Shown one piece after another: positions 21,445 through 32,346 of a stretch of DNA of 64,000 nt. The notes below the pieces were generated by a model. It made no database searches and was not told where the DNA came from. It saw nothing but the letters and a program-made list of their open reading frames with translations. The DNA is from Neolentinus lepideus HHB14362 ss-1 (taxonomy: Eukaryota > Basidiomycota > Agaricomycetes > Gloeophyllales > Gloeophyllaceae). Position numbers and translations under genes: made by a program. Numbering within the stretch: the first letter of the stretch is position 1; every line of letters starts with the position of its first letter. Where the stretch lies: the NCBI GenBank assembly GCA_001632425.1, contig KV425588.1, forward strand, positions 5,349 to 69,348, given 5' to 3'.

Positions 21445-22382
21445 GGATAATTCTACTCAGCAACCCCGGTTGCCGGCGTCAACCCGGGTTGTTTAGTGTA
21501 CCAGTTTCTTCATTATTCAGCAACCCGGTTGCCCGATGGAATCCGTGACATTTGTCGATAGATCTGCTGAAGTTAACACTGAGCATCCTCCGATGTCGGT
21601 GCCAGCGCAGTAATGTAGACTGTCTGTAAACTCGCACCAAATCTGCCAGTGCAGGGCCACGTACGCCATTCATCCACACCAGCGCGACAATTAATACTGA
21701 TGGGCCCAGTTCTCGAAAAATGATGCACAGCCGGAGGAGCGGAGTCAGGTCCATGTTGTCTAAAGATTAGACGATTCAAACCATCTGGACTGACTCCGAC
21801 GTCCTTGAGACCGACTCCGACATAGTCCGATTGTAAGCGGCTCCCTATTTCGGTGGCCTATCAATATGCACATGGCTGTGAGTTGATACTATTACAACAG
21901 TACGGCTTGTATCGAATGTGCTATTGGCCGCAAATCACACATCCTGTCCATTAAATAACTGCCCTGCACATTGTACAGTTGTGGCCATGTTGCTTACACA
22001 AGCTGCAACATCGAGGTTGAACTCATCCTGATTCCTCATCCTCATCCTGAAGATCCTGCTCATCGTCTGCTTCAAAGCCTACCAACTTCGTCAAGCTGTC
22101 TGGTCTGTATCACTTGAGTTGAGAGTTCTATTCGGACTTGAGGTCGACGGTGGGACATGTCCGCAGGGCGGGAGCGCTTTGATATCTCTAGATCGGATCC
22201 CCGCCACGCGGTAGACCTTCAATACAGTCCCCGAGTCGCAAGAGGCTTGAAGCAGTCCAGACCCGATCATGTCTGTGACCGTCACAGAGGCTAGCAACCC
22301 CTCTGAAATCATGAAAGTTGAGGGGTTGCTGGAGCAACCCGGGTTGACGCCGGCAACCGGGGTTGCTGGATAGAATTATCCC
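21445..22382. mobile_element. Inverted-repeat (MITE-like) element with palindromic arms
   Basis: Arms of about 47 bp at 21445-21492 and 22335-22382 are near-perfect reverse complements. Reading inward each has GGATAATTCTA, then CAGCAACCCCGGTTGCCGG, then CGTCAACCCGGGTTG. The arms themselves contain short palindromes. Related CAACCC/GGGTTG motifs recur just inside, near 21520 and 22295-22330. The roughly 840 bp between the arms has no credible transposase frame, so I read it as a non-autonomous or foldback element. The real ends may extend a few bases beyond the stated arms. Confidence 0.65.
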
Positions 22383-23202
22383 TGCGTTGACTGTACAAGT
22401 ACAAGAAATGGAGGATTTTAAAATCAGAATGATTACAGATGACTTGTGATGGACCGACGACCTCGGAACTTGCAGAGCCTCCGACGTGTCGAGTCGCTCT
22501 TGCTGAAAACCTACTTCGGGCCTTGTCACTTGAATGATGGTAGGTGCTGAGATTACTTTGGCTCTTATTAAAACCAGCCATCTTGACATTAATCTCGTTG
22601 CAATCCGTGTGGATGTGGGAAAACATATTTAATTATTTAAGCAATAAAACATATGACATAATACAGCAGAATGACGATGTGTAGACCGACTCGGAGCTTG
22701 AAGAGACTCCGACATGTGGCCCTTATGTGGACCCCAGACACTAATTTCCTGAAGGGACAGGGAAATGTGGCAGAATGACATCTGTTGGCTCGGCCAAGTA
22801 TGGCTAGCTCCTCTGAAATTCTTTCGACGTTGCTGAAAATATGTGGTGTGATAATATGACTCTCTGTGTTCATCTAAATGACCAATATGGTGACAACTGC
22901 AGTCTTTATATTCGTACTTTCCTTCAATTTTTCTTGCAGTATTCAGGGTCTTAATATGGGAGACTCCGGTGCCTGGCGGCACTGGTCCGAGGTGGCCAAA
23001 TGTGGCAATCCGGACGGCAGAGAACTGTGCCGATCCGGAACGCGCGACTCGACGCGCTTTAGAGGGGTTGCTGATACACCCGCCCGCGTCGTCCACGCTC
23101 ACACGTCCAACGCGACCGCGAGGCCCATCCCCAACACTCTCTGCCTCTCGTTGCTCCCAACATCTGTTGATTCTGTGCTCGGCAGTGAGCTCGACGCGTC
23201 CA
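22383..23202. other. Spacer upstream of the Whi5-like gene
   Basis: About 820 bp without a supported gene. A minus-strand open frame of up to 199 codons overlaps the likely promoter and 5' UTR of the Whi5-like gene, has no domain, and looks like chance. GACTCCGAC-like words recur in this region and in the preceding element. Confidence 0.5.
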
Positions 23203-24964
23203 ATGCCGTCGCCCTCTTCTTCAGCCACTACCCCATCGCCGCCCCTACCCTATCTACAGCCTAGCCCTGCCCCCTCTGCCTCAACGACAGACGCGCCTGA
23301 CACTCAGGAGCGGGATACTGCTATCAACAAGTTTATAGCCAGAGCACAAATATCCAAGGCACGTATTTTCGATCTATCTATATACCGGACGACGCGTCTG
23401 GCGCGTGTCGTGGTAGACGTGAGGCTGGAGGGGGGGGGAACATTGCGAGCCGAACCTATGGCGGAGGATTCGAGGAATTCTCGTGCATCTCCTTCTTGTT
23501 CTGCCTCCATTATTATCCTGATACTTTCGGATTGCTCACCGATCTTGATTTAAATAGCTCACATTTGACCTTCGCGCCCGCCTTGCATACGCCTCATACA
23601 AGGCTAATCATCAAGTTCCTCACCTACCTTTACACGATCTTGAAGTCAAGACACAAGCCGCATCCATATCACGCTCTGTTCCCGCTAAGCGGAAAGTCAA
23701 TGCTGGCAGCAGCCAGCATGCTACACAGGCATCCAGCCTGTCGTCTCGTCAAGGACAAATGGCGCCCCCGCCACCAGTATCTCGTATCTCATCCTCCGGT
23801 TCTAGTGGATCAGCTAAGACCGGACAGAGCCTGTTTGCAGCCCTACTAGGTCCCCCTGCCTCGAAGAATGCGAGGACGATCCGTAACCCCAGCGCGCCAC
23901 CTGCCCCAGTCCCCTCTAGAACTCAACAAACTCGGAAACCGACACAGAACGCTTCCCCACGATCGCGCACCAAGAACCATCCGGACGTGAAGAGGTCGCG
24001 CCACCACCACCGAGGTAAGAGTCGCGAAAGACAGCATACTCAGAAAGGCAAGCAGAAGGAACGCGGGCGCGCGACTCCCGACAGTACGGCTAGCGTAATC
24101 GACGACCCCGACCTTGCCGCTGCTCAGACACTCAGCTCGTTCCTCCTGCCGCGCAACTCGTTCAGTACCGCGTCGCCGCGGTCGAGCTTCTCAGCTGCGT
24201 CGGACCACTCGCATTCCCACTTTGCGCAGAGTTCCGCGCGGACCGTCGATGCGATATCGTCCAGCGCAGCATCGGCGGGGCGCCCGCTGACTCCGCCACT
24301 GTCCCAGGAGTCCGCCGCACCCGTTGACACTCCGAAGAGGTCGGCTCCGACAGACAAGGAGGCGGCGGAGTACATGCTGATCCTCGCGACATCTCCGTCA
24401 CCTGCGCGTCCTCGGACGCAGGCGAATCGAGACGCGTTGGATAGGGCGGCATTTGGGGTGCTCGGCGGTGGCGGGTCGAGGACGCTGTTTCCCGGCTCTC
24501 AGTCGAGCGGAGATCTCAGCCCCAGCCCGGCCGGGCGGAGGGGCAAGCCGTTGGCGAGGGAGAGGAGTTTCTCGTCTACGATGCCTGTTATCACACCCGC
24601 GGAAACGCAGTCCTCGGATGGTAGCAGCCAGATGGATGCTGCTGGCGCTCCTTCCGGTACTGTGTTTACCCCAGCGAGCTTGTTACCGCCCCCTGCGTCG
24701 CCCCTCCCTTCGCGGCCGTCTTCGTCGCTCTCGATTTTCCCCTCGCAGGGTCAGATGGCGCCATTGACGCCCGGCAACTTTAATATGCGCGAGTTCGTCA
24801 ATATGTCTCCTTCGCCGGGGACGCCTAGGAAGCCGATACAAACGAAAACTGTGCCGTCCAGTCCCCGGCCAGGGAAGAAACTATTCGAACAGGAGACCCG
24901 GGACAGCGGAGGTCACAGTGCCCCGGTCGGTGGTGCGCTGGCGGCGGGGTTCGTCCCGAGTTGA
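23203..24964 (+). CDS. Whi5/Nrm1-like G1/S transcriptional repressor
   Basis: Two exons (23203-23358 and 23558-24964) give 520 residues. Across the junction the protein reads INKFIARAQISK then LTFDLRARLAYASYKANHQ, which matches the short conserved segment of yeast Whi5 and Nrm1 (LRxRLxxAxYK), used to bind the SBF/MBF cell-cycle factors. The rest is disordered and rich in Ser/Pro sites (for example SPSPGTP and SSPRPG) of the kind phosphorylated by cyclin-dependent kinases. A second conserved block sits near LTPGNFNMREFVNM. The in-frame joint requires a GC donor (AAG|GCACGT), so the 199-nt intron is predicted to be of GC-AG type. Open sequence upstream of the ATG at 23203 reads in frame but looks like leader. 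Confidence 0.75.
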
Positions 24965-25975
24965 CGTGGAAGAGATGATGATGAAATGGTTCCGTTCTTG
25001 TCGATATCTTCTCGAAGCATCCCATAGAAGCCTATTTAATGCCGCAATGCTTGGTATCCGTCAACATCAACAACAACAACAACAACGACAATTCTAATAT
25101 TATTCGCACATATGGACTAGGGTGTATGGACCCTGTTGTACGACGATCCCCAGCGCAAGTTCAACCCGTTGTAGCCTCGTATCTGCATCACTTCAAGCCT
25201 GTCGCTCATCGCATTCGTATCTTAGCTTGCAAGTTCGTCCTTGCGCTGCTATCCTATGGACCTAGGCCGGGAAACATGTTCTTTTCTAAATTTCTTCAAT
25301 TGATATATGATGAATCTGTTCTTTCTCTCTTTTTGTGTAATACTAGCTGCTTCGATATGTCTATATCTACATGCCTGCTTGCTTTCGCAATGTTGTTTTC
25401 TTTGCCGAACGTGTCCTTCTTTCTCTGTACACGGAAGCTACGAGTGAAGTGGGGTTAGTATGCGATGATGGGTATGAATTATGCGCTATGTAATCACGGT
25501 ATTCTTTGGAAATCCTTGCATGAGGTAGACACGATGTGGGTCCGGTGAGAAACGTGTGTGTAGTTATGGCACTTGGACCCACAATTGTGCACTTCTCATG
25601 CGATTGACGTGGTCCTATATGAACAACTTCAATTGCCACGTAGCCATGACGCCGTCCAGCATCCTCAGCACGGATACAACGCGTCCATAGCACTGCGCGT
25701 CGCGCTCATTAGGAGCTCGAAACGCGTTTGTGGCGTACGCACGTGACTTGAGGCGTCTACCGCCAACGTGCCGGTCTGCTTCCATTCGACGGCGTTCAAT
25801 GTCCTTTGTGGGCTTGTCGGGCTGCATGCACGCCACCACCTGGTGTTGCTCTTCTCTGTGAGCGCGCGGGCGATAAAGAGGAATAAGAACGCCTGCGCAT
25901 GCTCTGGTTATGAATTTGAAGCCGTGCCCACGCTGCACAACGAACTAACGCCGACTTTATGAAACTGACGTCCTC
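24965..25975. other. Intergenic region
   Basis: About 1 kb between the Whi5-like and SUR7/PalI-like genes. It contains a short CAA repeat (25061-25086). The longest open frames, on either strand, lack any recognisable domain. I see no RNA gene. Confidence 0.55.
25061..25086 (+). repeat. Short (CAA)n microsatellite
   Basis: About eight CAA/CAT triplets in a row, located in the 3' flank of the Whi5-like gene. Confidence 0.8.
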
Positions 25976-26807
25976 ATGACCTACGACAACCCTGCCTTCC
26001 CCGTCTTCGTGCTAACGTTCGGGGCGTTTGTGCTGCTGTGAGTGATTCTTACTACCATCAGTCAATCAATATTTGACTCGGGAATTGCTTGCAGTATCCT
26101 TGTCACATTTTCTGTACCGTTCGTATCGTCATTCTATTTCTTGCACTCCTCTATCTCTGGAGGAGTCAAATTCGGCATCTGGGGCTGGTGTCTTGACGAT
26201 GACACGCTATGTATTGCCCCTATAAAGTGAGCCTCGATTGTCTTCTCGAGTAGCAGGCGATAATGATGTCCAACTTCCGTTCACAGACTAGGGTTCGATT
26301 GGGAGCCGCAGATCGTCCATCCACTAACGTACCTCTTAGTGTTCTATCCTATCTGTGTGTCAAATTCCTTTTGTCTTTACCAATTGCGAGGATCGTGTTA
26401 CTGACCTGCGTCCGCAAAGCGGCTATATTCACTTTCTTCGCTATGCTCTCGCTCATCCCCCTCCTCTGTTCAAGGGCGATACGTCTCCACAGTTTTCCTG
26501 CGTACTCTCTCCTCATGGTGGCTTCGTCTTTTACCGCTGTCCTTGCTTTCATCTGCATGATCGCTTTGTCTGTTATTGCTATGAATCGGTTTCGACAGAC
26601 TGGGTACAGCGCCTCGCTGGGTCCGGCGGTGAGTTCGGCATCAGACTACTGGTGGACTTGATTGACGGGACGCTGGTGCAGGTTTGGATGTCGTTGGTGG
26701 CAACTGTCATATTGATTGTTATGAGCTTCAATTCTGGATGTGGCACGCTTCTGGGCGGGACGTTTACTGGACGTCCTTCGCGGTATTCATATGCATCTTA
26801 TCCATAA
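25976..26807 (+). CDS. SUR7/PalI family four-TM membrane protein
   Basis: Five exons (25976-26037, 26095-26226, 26287-26354, 26420-26628, 26682-26807) give 198 residues. TM1 lies in the first two exons, followed by the hallmark extracellular loop GVKFGIWGWCLDDDTLC with its two Cys residues, then LGFDWEP. Three more hydrophobic segments follow (FFAMLSLIPLLC, ASSFTAVLAFICMIALSVI and VWMSLVATVILIVMSF), and the C-tail contains CGTLLGG. SUR7/PalI proteins lie in the plasma membrane, in eisosome-associated patches or in alkaline-pH sensing (Rim9/PalI). Which role applies here cannot be told from sequence. All exon joints keep frame. Confidence 0.85.
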
Positions 26808-27616
26808 ATAAAGTCGGCTCGATATGCGGATTGTCTATTGGACAGTCTGGCGACGCTAGATGGATGCGAGACATTGAAGACCGGGGCCGTCAAACCTGCT
26901 TCTTGGTCACTTGAGAAACCCCTGAATATTCCAGAGCCGTCTGGGCCTGCTGCATTTGAATACAATTGAATATGACTTTCTACTCTCCCATTTCAATGTC
27001 TGTCCGGCAGGCTAGGCCACAAGAAGCCTTCAAAACGAGAGGTTAAGTTGATGATCCTAGTCGGTCCGTGAGCGCCGATTTCTGTTCATAGCCTTGAGAA
27101 GGAGAAGGATTGACTATCCATAGTACGGATTCTGCTGCAGTGTATTGGTTGCTCTTCTGGACGAAATTCTGAAAGTCTGGTCTATAATTAGCACTCTCCC
27201 TTGCTGCCGCCACAAGCTTGAGTTTGCCAATGACGGTAAGTCTTACGCTACCGAAGGATCGCGCTACTGTTGACATCGATGCCGGCCGAGGAGTTGTTCT
27301 CCAGCTCAGCAAGGAACGAGCCAGCTGTAATTTATACGATTCATAGTGGAACCGGTGAGAGACTTTGCGGGAATTAGTTTGTCAAGGCGGGCGACAAACT
27401 TAGCTTGTACATTATCTCAAGACACTCTGGCTATACTGCGACTCTTTGTGGTGATTTTGAGGCCATGTATTGGCCCAATCTTGCATCATCCAGACCATAA
27501 GCTGTTTTCATCGATTTAACTCGATTTTACTTCCCCGGGTCAAAGCGCCAGAGCTGTCCTATCTGTGTGAAGCCAGCTGACCCCGCTGTCTCCTTCCGGA
27601 ACTCCGCATTCGCAGG
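26808..27616. other. Intergenic region upstream of the sugar transporter
   Basis: About 800 bp with no supported gene. Short open frames on both strands have no domain. The right end holds the promoter of the MFS transporter. Confidence 0.55.
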
Positions 27617-27623
27617 TATAAAA
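27617..27623 (+). promoter_or_regulatory. TATA box of the sugar transporter
   Basis: TATAAAA lies 65 bp upstream of the ATG at 27682. Confidence 0.55.
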
Positions 27624-27681
27624 TGCAACGCTTTTCAGAGCATATTTCACAACCCTGACTGGAGGCAAGAGTCCAGTAAGC

Positions 27682-29420
27682 ATGGGTCTCAAGCACGAGC
27701 TCGCTCTGGCATACAGCCACCGACATGCATATGCTCTCGCATTCTCAGCGGCTATGGGTGCTGTGTTCTACGGCTGGGATACTGGACTTATCGGCGGCGT
27801 TTTATCCTTACCGTCTTTCCAAGAGTACTTTGGCCTGAGCGATCTATCTCCCTCTGCAAAAGCTGACCTATCGGGGAATATTGTCGCAATTTTGCAGGCC
27901 GGATCTTTGTAAGTCCTTCTTACGTTGAAGAAGGTCCCTAATTCAAAAAGATAAAGCTTCGGGGCGCTATTTACCGGCTACTTCGCTGGTGTATTCGGAC
28001 GTAAACCGGTTCTCATCGCGTCCGGCGTGGTATTCATCATCGGCAGCGTCATTCAGTGCATTTGTGGGCTAGGCATGAGCCAGACAGTCGCTTTGCGGCT
28101 ACTCTATTTCGGTCGCTTTGTTGGAGGCGTCGGGGTGGGTATGGAATCGGCGCTCGTGCCGACGTACATTTCAGAATCTGTCCCTCGAGTTATCAGAGGC
28201 AGATGTACGGGTATGTCCCAACTAGCCAACAATACGGGAATCATGTTAAGTTGTACGTTCGACACCTAAACCTAGAAATATTGACTTTGTCTGACTCTGC
28301 CCGTGCAGTCTGGGTAAACTATGGATCGAACCATAACGTGCCTTACGGGGAAATGCAATGGCGGATGCCTTTTCTCATCCAAATAATCCCAGGATCACTA
28401 TTCATCCTGCTCATGCTCTTCCAACCCGAATCTCCTCGCTGGCTAGTGGAGCATGGCATGTACGAGAGTGCTGCTAAGTCTCTTTCCTTCGCCTCCGGTA
28501 AAGCCACAGACGACCCAGCTGTGCAAGCCACAATGACGGAGATCAGAGCTGACTTTGAAGGCAGAGAAAAAACTTCTGTATGGAAGCAGTTCCGCATGAT
28601 GGGCGAGTGCCGGAGAACCGCGTTGCGGTGCTTCGTTCCCTCTCTGGCCATGTTCTTTCAGCAATGGACGGGTACAAACGCAATCAACTACTACAGCCCT
28701 GAGATTTTTGCCAGCCTCGGTATTTCGGGTACGACGTCAGGCCTGCTTGCCACGGGTGTGTATGGTATTGTCAAAGTTATTGCAGTATTCCTCACGCTCG
28801 TGCTCGCCGTGGAGAGCATGGGCAGGAAGAGATGTCTCATTTACGGGGCTATGACACAGGCTCTGACGATGCTCTGGATTGGTGGCTTTCAGGGCGTGCA
28901 CCGCAATGACTCCATCGTGCCTGCGAGTTACGTCTCCATTGTTTCAATCTACCTCTACGCTGTCGGCTACTGTATTGGCTGGGGACCTATCGCGTGGGTT
29001 GTCGCGAGCGAGGTTGCACCGAACCACGTCCGTACCGCCGCGCTTGCCGTCGCGGTTGCGGTCAACTGGCTGTTTGCTTTCACCATCGGAAAGATCACCC
29101 CGATCATGCTCGACTCAATCACCTACGGCACGTTCTTGATCTTCGGGGTTTTCTGCTTGATCATGGCAACGTGGGCGTACTTCTTCCTCCCTGAGACGAC
29201 AGGGTACGCATTGGAGGATATCAAATACCTGTTTGAACAGGATATGGTGATCCGGGCGATACAGGACGCGCCTGGCGGAAGGATCTTCCTGCGAGGAAGA
29301 AGAGCGCCGGGTTTGGAAGAGCTGCGGCTAGCTGTGGAGCAGTCGGATGCGTCGAGTGAGGACGAGCAGTCAAAGAAGGACATCAAGGGTTCTGAAGCTG
29401 TGCTTGAGGAGGTTGTATGA
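27682..29420 (+). CDS. MFS sugar transporter (hexose/quinate type)
   Basis: Three exons (27682-27908, 27957-28252, 28309-29420) give 544 residues with about 12 membrane segments. Signatures of the sugar porter family are GWDTGLIGGVL in TM1, GRKP after TM2, RFVGGVGVG in TM4, PESPRWL after TM6, QQWTGTNAINYYSP in TM7 and PETTGYALEDI after TM12. It should carry a monosaccharide or related polyol/quinate into the cell by proton symport; the substrate cannot be read from sequence. The soluble C-tail is acidic and rich in Ser, a possible regulatory or turnover region. Confidence 0.93.
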
Positions 29421-29934
29421 CACGATTGCGTGATCGTTGTGTATTCATATTTCTTGTGTATCTATACCGTTTCCATCTTGTACTGATTCTTGCCCTGTAA
29501 CAGATGGGGGAATATGTACAAGTCTGAGTGCACGACCAATTATGTTTATTGCGTTCACTGTCTCGAAGCTTGAAGAGCCACCTAACAATACGGCTCGTAT
29601 CATAGCTTCCATAGACATCCTATTGTCTGTCATATCCTGTCTGAGGCTTGTGATGATGGAAGGTTTTGTTGCCGACAGCGGCCCGAATCTTGTTTCCCTG
29701 AAAGTGACAGACCTCAAACCTACACAAATGCTGGAAATCATCTACCCATACGTATTGTAGCTGCGTCAATTTGCAGCGGCTACAGGTCTTCAGTGAAAAT
29801 AGCAAATTAATGTTATGCTGTCCAACCCTGACTTTAAATTACTAGTAAGTAACAATATATTACTGAGGTCCGTTAGACAGGGAGTGAAGCGAGTCGGCCC
29901 CTTTCCAGCTTTGAAAGTGAGTCTATCCGCCTGT
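29421..29934. other. Intergenic region
   Basis: About 510 bp between the transporter stop and the left end of the transposon cluster. Overlapping short frames exist on both strands, but nothing supports a gene. It should include the transporter 3' UTR. Confidence 0.55.
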
Positions 29935-30960
29935 CACTTCTGGAGTTGCACTCTTTTAGGCCTCGCAAAAGGTTGATCGAAAGGGATATCGAAAAGATAA
30001 TATTTAGGGATGCATTTTGTAGCAGTGTTGTGCGGGGCGGCGGAAAGTCGCTGAAGTCGTCGACCTGTCGTTGGCCCCCTTGGTCGGCGACCTAAGTTGG
30101 GCACGACTTTCGCACGAAGAGGACGACCTTTCTATAATAGGATTGTGGTGTCGGGCTTGTTGTAACATAAAGCAAAAATGTCTCCATTTACGATGTTAGA
30201 ATATATTCAGTGCTTGTGTCGAGCTCAAAGTCATCATCAGAATCTCCTTCCCCACCTGAATTAAGTAAATCATACAGATTGTACTCCTCTTGCAACTCAG
30301 ACTCGAGAGGTGCCCTGCTGGCGCTAGTGCCGGATCTCCGGTCATTGCCGAGTCGGATACAGCCGATATAGATGGATCAGAGGATATCTAAAAATACAGA
30401 TCTAGATTATGATTGGCTGATAATAATGTCATCTATGTGAGAAAGTTGGGCATTTGCCAGACGAATGGCCGGTCGGCGACTTTCCGCCATGGTCGTGCAA
30501 ACGACTTTAGCGACCGGTCATCCGACCGTACAACACTGTTTTGTAGACCTCGGAATGTGATATTTTGACGTAGCTCAAAATGGAATAGGAAAGGTTATCT
30601 TCAACATTAACTGGCGGAAGTTGCCGAAATATAATAAACTGTTGCCCGATGTAGCAATTCTTTTTCGACTCAAAAAATATGATCTTTAAATCTTGTGACC
30701 CCTGCCAGGATAATCCCTTTTGGGGCACTGCAAGAGTTAATATGGTGGTAACCGCTTTAAATGGGCAAAAAAACATTTATTTTGACCCTTGCAAAAGTAT
30801 TTGCGAAGGTAATGGAAAATATAACCTTCGGCATTCCATTTTGAGACTGTTTAAAATATTGTATTCTGAGCCTTCTAGAATGTATTCCTAAATATGACCT
30901 TTTCGATATCCCTTCCGATCAACCTTTTGCGGGGTCCAAAAGAGTGCAACTCCCGAAGTG
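29935..30960. mobile_element. Long terminal-inverted-repeat (foldback) element, interrupted
   Basis: The ends are long reverse complements. Reading inward from 29935 (left) and 30960 (right), both show GGAGTTGCACTCTTTT, then CGCAAAAGGTTGATCG, then AAGGGATATCGAAAAG. Weaker similarity continues past the nested insertion, with CTCAAAATGGAAT on both sides and then AAGGTTAT. The arms are therefore about 150 bp once the inner 516-bp element is removed. No transposase frame is present. I could not identify a target-site duplication for this outer element. Confidence 0.75.
30023..30538. mobile_element. hAT-type MITE nested in the foldback element
   Basis: The element starts CAGTGTTGTGCGG and ends with its complement CCGTACAACACTG (one mismatch). 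It is flanked on both sides by the same 8 bp, TTTTGTAG (30015-30022 and 30539-30546). A CAGTG terminus plus an 8-bp target duplication is diagnostic of hAT-superfamily insertion. Subterminal inverted words GGCGGAAAGTCGC and GCGACTTTCCGCC lie about 15-45 bp inside the ends. At 516 bp with no open transposase it is non-autonomous. The intact duplication suggests a fairly recent insertion. Confidence 0.9.
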
Positions 30961-31185
30961 TGGATACTGTAACGGAGACGATTGAGAGTAAGCTCTATGT
31001 ACATATACACACCCCTTCCTGTCGAGTCACATCGGTCACGTGACCGCTGCCCGTTCAGCACGGACGTCTCCTTTTATATCCGTCTTTGCAGTGTTACTCT
31101 GACAATCGATTCATCGACTCCCGTCTACTCGCTCTTAGAATTCTAGATATTTGTTCTTACTTGCAGTCGTGTCTTTTAGTCAACG

Positions 31186-31987
31186 ATGGCTGCTTTGCGA
31201 AATTGGCTCTGGTCAGGCTTATCAGCAGCGCCTGCTGAACCCGAGCCAGCTGGTCCTCAACTGGAGGTAGTGGAGCCTCAAGACGATTCCGACGATGAAA
31301 CGGTCAAGGATGAACATTCTGACGATGACAGACCGCCTGCATTCCCTTCTCTCGCCAGTGCTCAGCGTGCTTCTTCATCCGTGCCTCGCATCCTCGCTGA
31401 TTCTAAGCTGATGCCGCCGCCACCGCAACCTTCATTAGCAAACAGAACTCCTGGAGTATCGAGCATGAGCACGAATTCAACTTCCGGCAATCTTCTGGCT
31501 CTTCCTCCCAGTACGACCAAGCCTCTGGTGAAGCCATCGCGTAAGAGGGAGAAGGTGGCGCTTGCCCCGGGCTATGGTCCGCTTGACTGGGCGAAGTTGA
31601 AGTCATCGGGACAGAATCTTAGGGTACGTATTAGGGTTCATGTATTGTAATTCTCAGATATGTATCTTATAAGTAGGGTGTGGATACGCTGTTACGCATA
31701 CCGCCATCTGAGCTGAAGACGCATAACAAGCGGGATGACGCTTGGACAGCTATCAATGGCAAGGTATACAATATAACCCACTATCTTCCTTTCCATCCCG
31801 GTGGTGAGAAGGAGTTGATGAGAGTCGCCGGTCGAGACGGAACTAAGTTATTTAGTGAGTTTATCGTGTCTTCTTGTTTCCCGTCGAAATATTGAGGTGG
31901 TTGTCAGTGCTTACACACGCATGGGTCAACGCTGACTACATGCTTGATACCTGTATGGTTGGTTTCCTCACAGGAGAGCGTTCATAA
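31186..31987 (+). CDS. Cytochrome b5-like heme-binding domain protein
   Basis: Three exons (31186-31623, 31677-31854, 31908-31987) give 231 residues. The first 110 or so are acidic and Ser/Pro-rich. The C-terminal half is a cytochrome b5 fold with LKTHNKRDDAWTAINGKVYN, the first heme ligand in HPGG, and the second His in LTHAWVNADYML. Proteins of this shape are the Irc21/NCB5OR-like group, in which a b5 domain sits alone after a disordered leader. No membrane anchor or reductase domain is present, so it should be a soluble electron carrier or heme-binding factor. It starts about 225 bp right of the transposon cluster. Confidence 0.88.
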
Positions 31988-32346
31988 AATCATCACCTAG
32001 ACTCCTGGCCTGTCCAGCTAATTTTGTGGTGATAAGTGGTCGTTATCCGTCTAATCTGTGCTTTCATTTGCGCCCCTGATACCTGTAGCTCTAATTGGTT
32101 CATAATTTGCTATGTACATTGCACTGTTTCTCAGTATTACGCTTGCACACCATAATCCATTTACCAATGTTAGGATTCAGATCGCAGACGTCAACGCCTG
32201 TCAATGCGCGTCTTGCGCATATGAGGATCCGGTCAATTATCGTGCCTTGATATTTATTCTTCATATCAACGGCACATAATCCAAGTAACTCTGCCCTTTC
32301 CATATGCTCTCTGAGTTCTACAACTACGCTTGCCACCAAGACAGCT
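31988..32346. other. Spacer between b5-domain and second PINIT-like gene
   Basis: About 360 bp with no supported feature. It must hold the terminator of one gene and the promoter of the next, which are on the same strand. Confidence 0.55.

Noticed and set aside
22969..23202. Upstream in-frame extension of the Whi5-like protein
   Set aside because: The sequence lacks any conserved feature and the ATG at 23203 gives a normal Ser/Pro-rich start; it looks like a 5' leader.
22629..23228. Minus-strand open frame of 199 codons
   Set aside because: No domain or coherent exon structure; overlaps the likely leader of the Whi5-like gene on the other strand.
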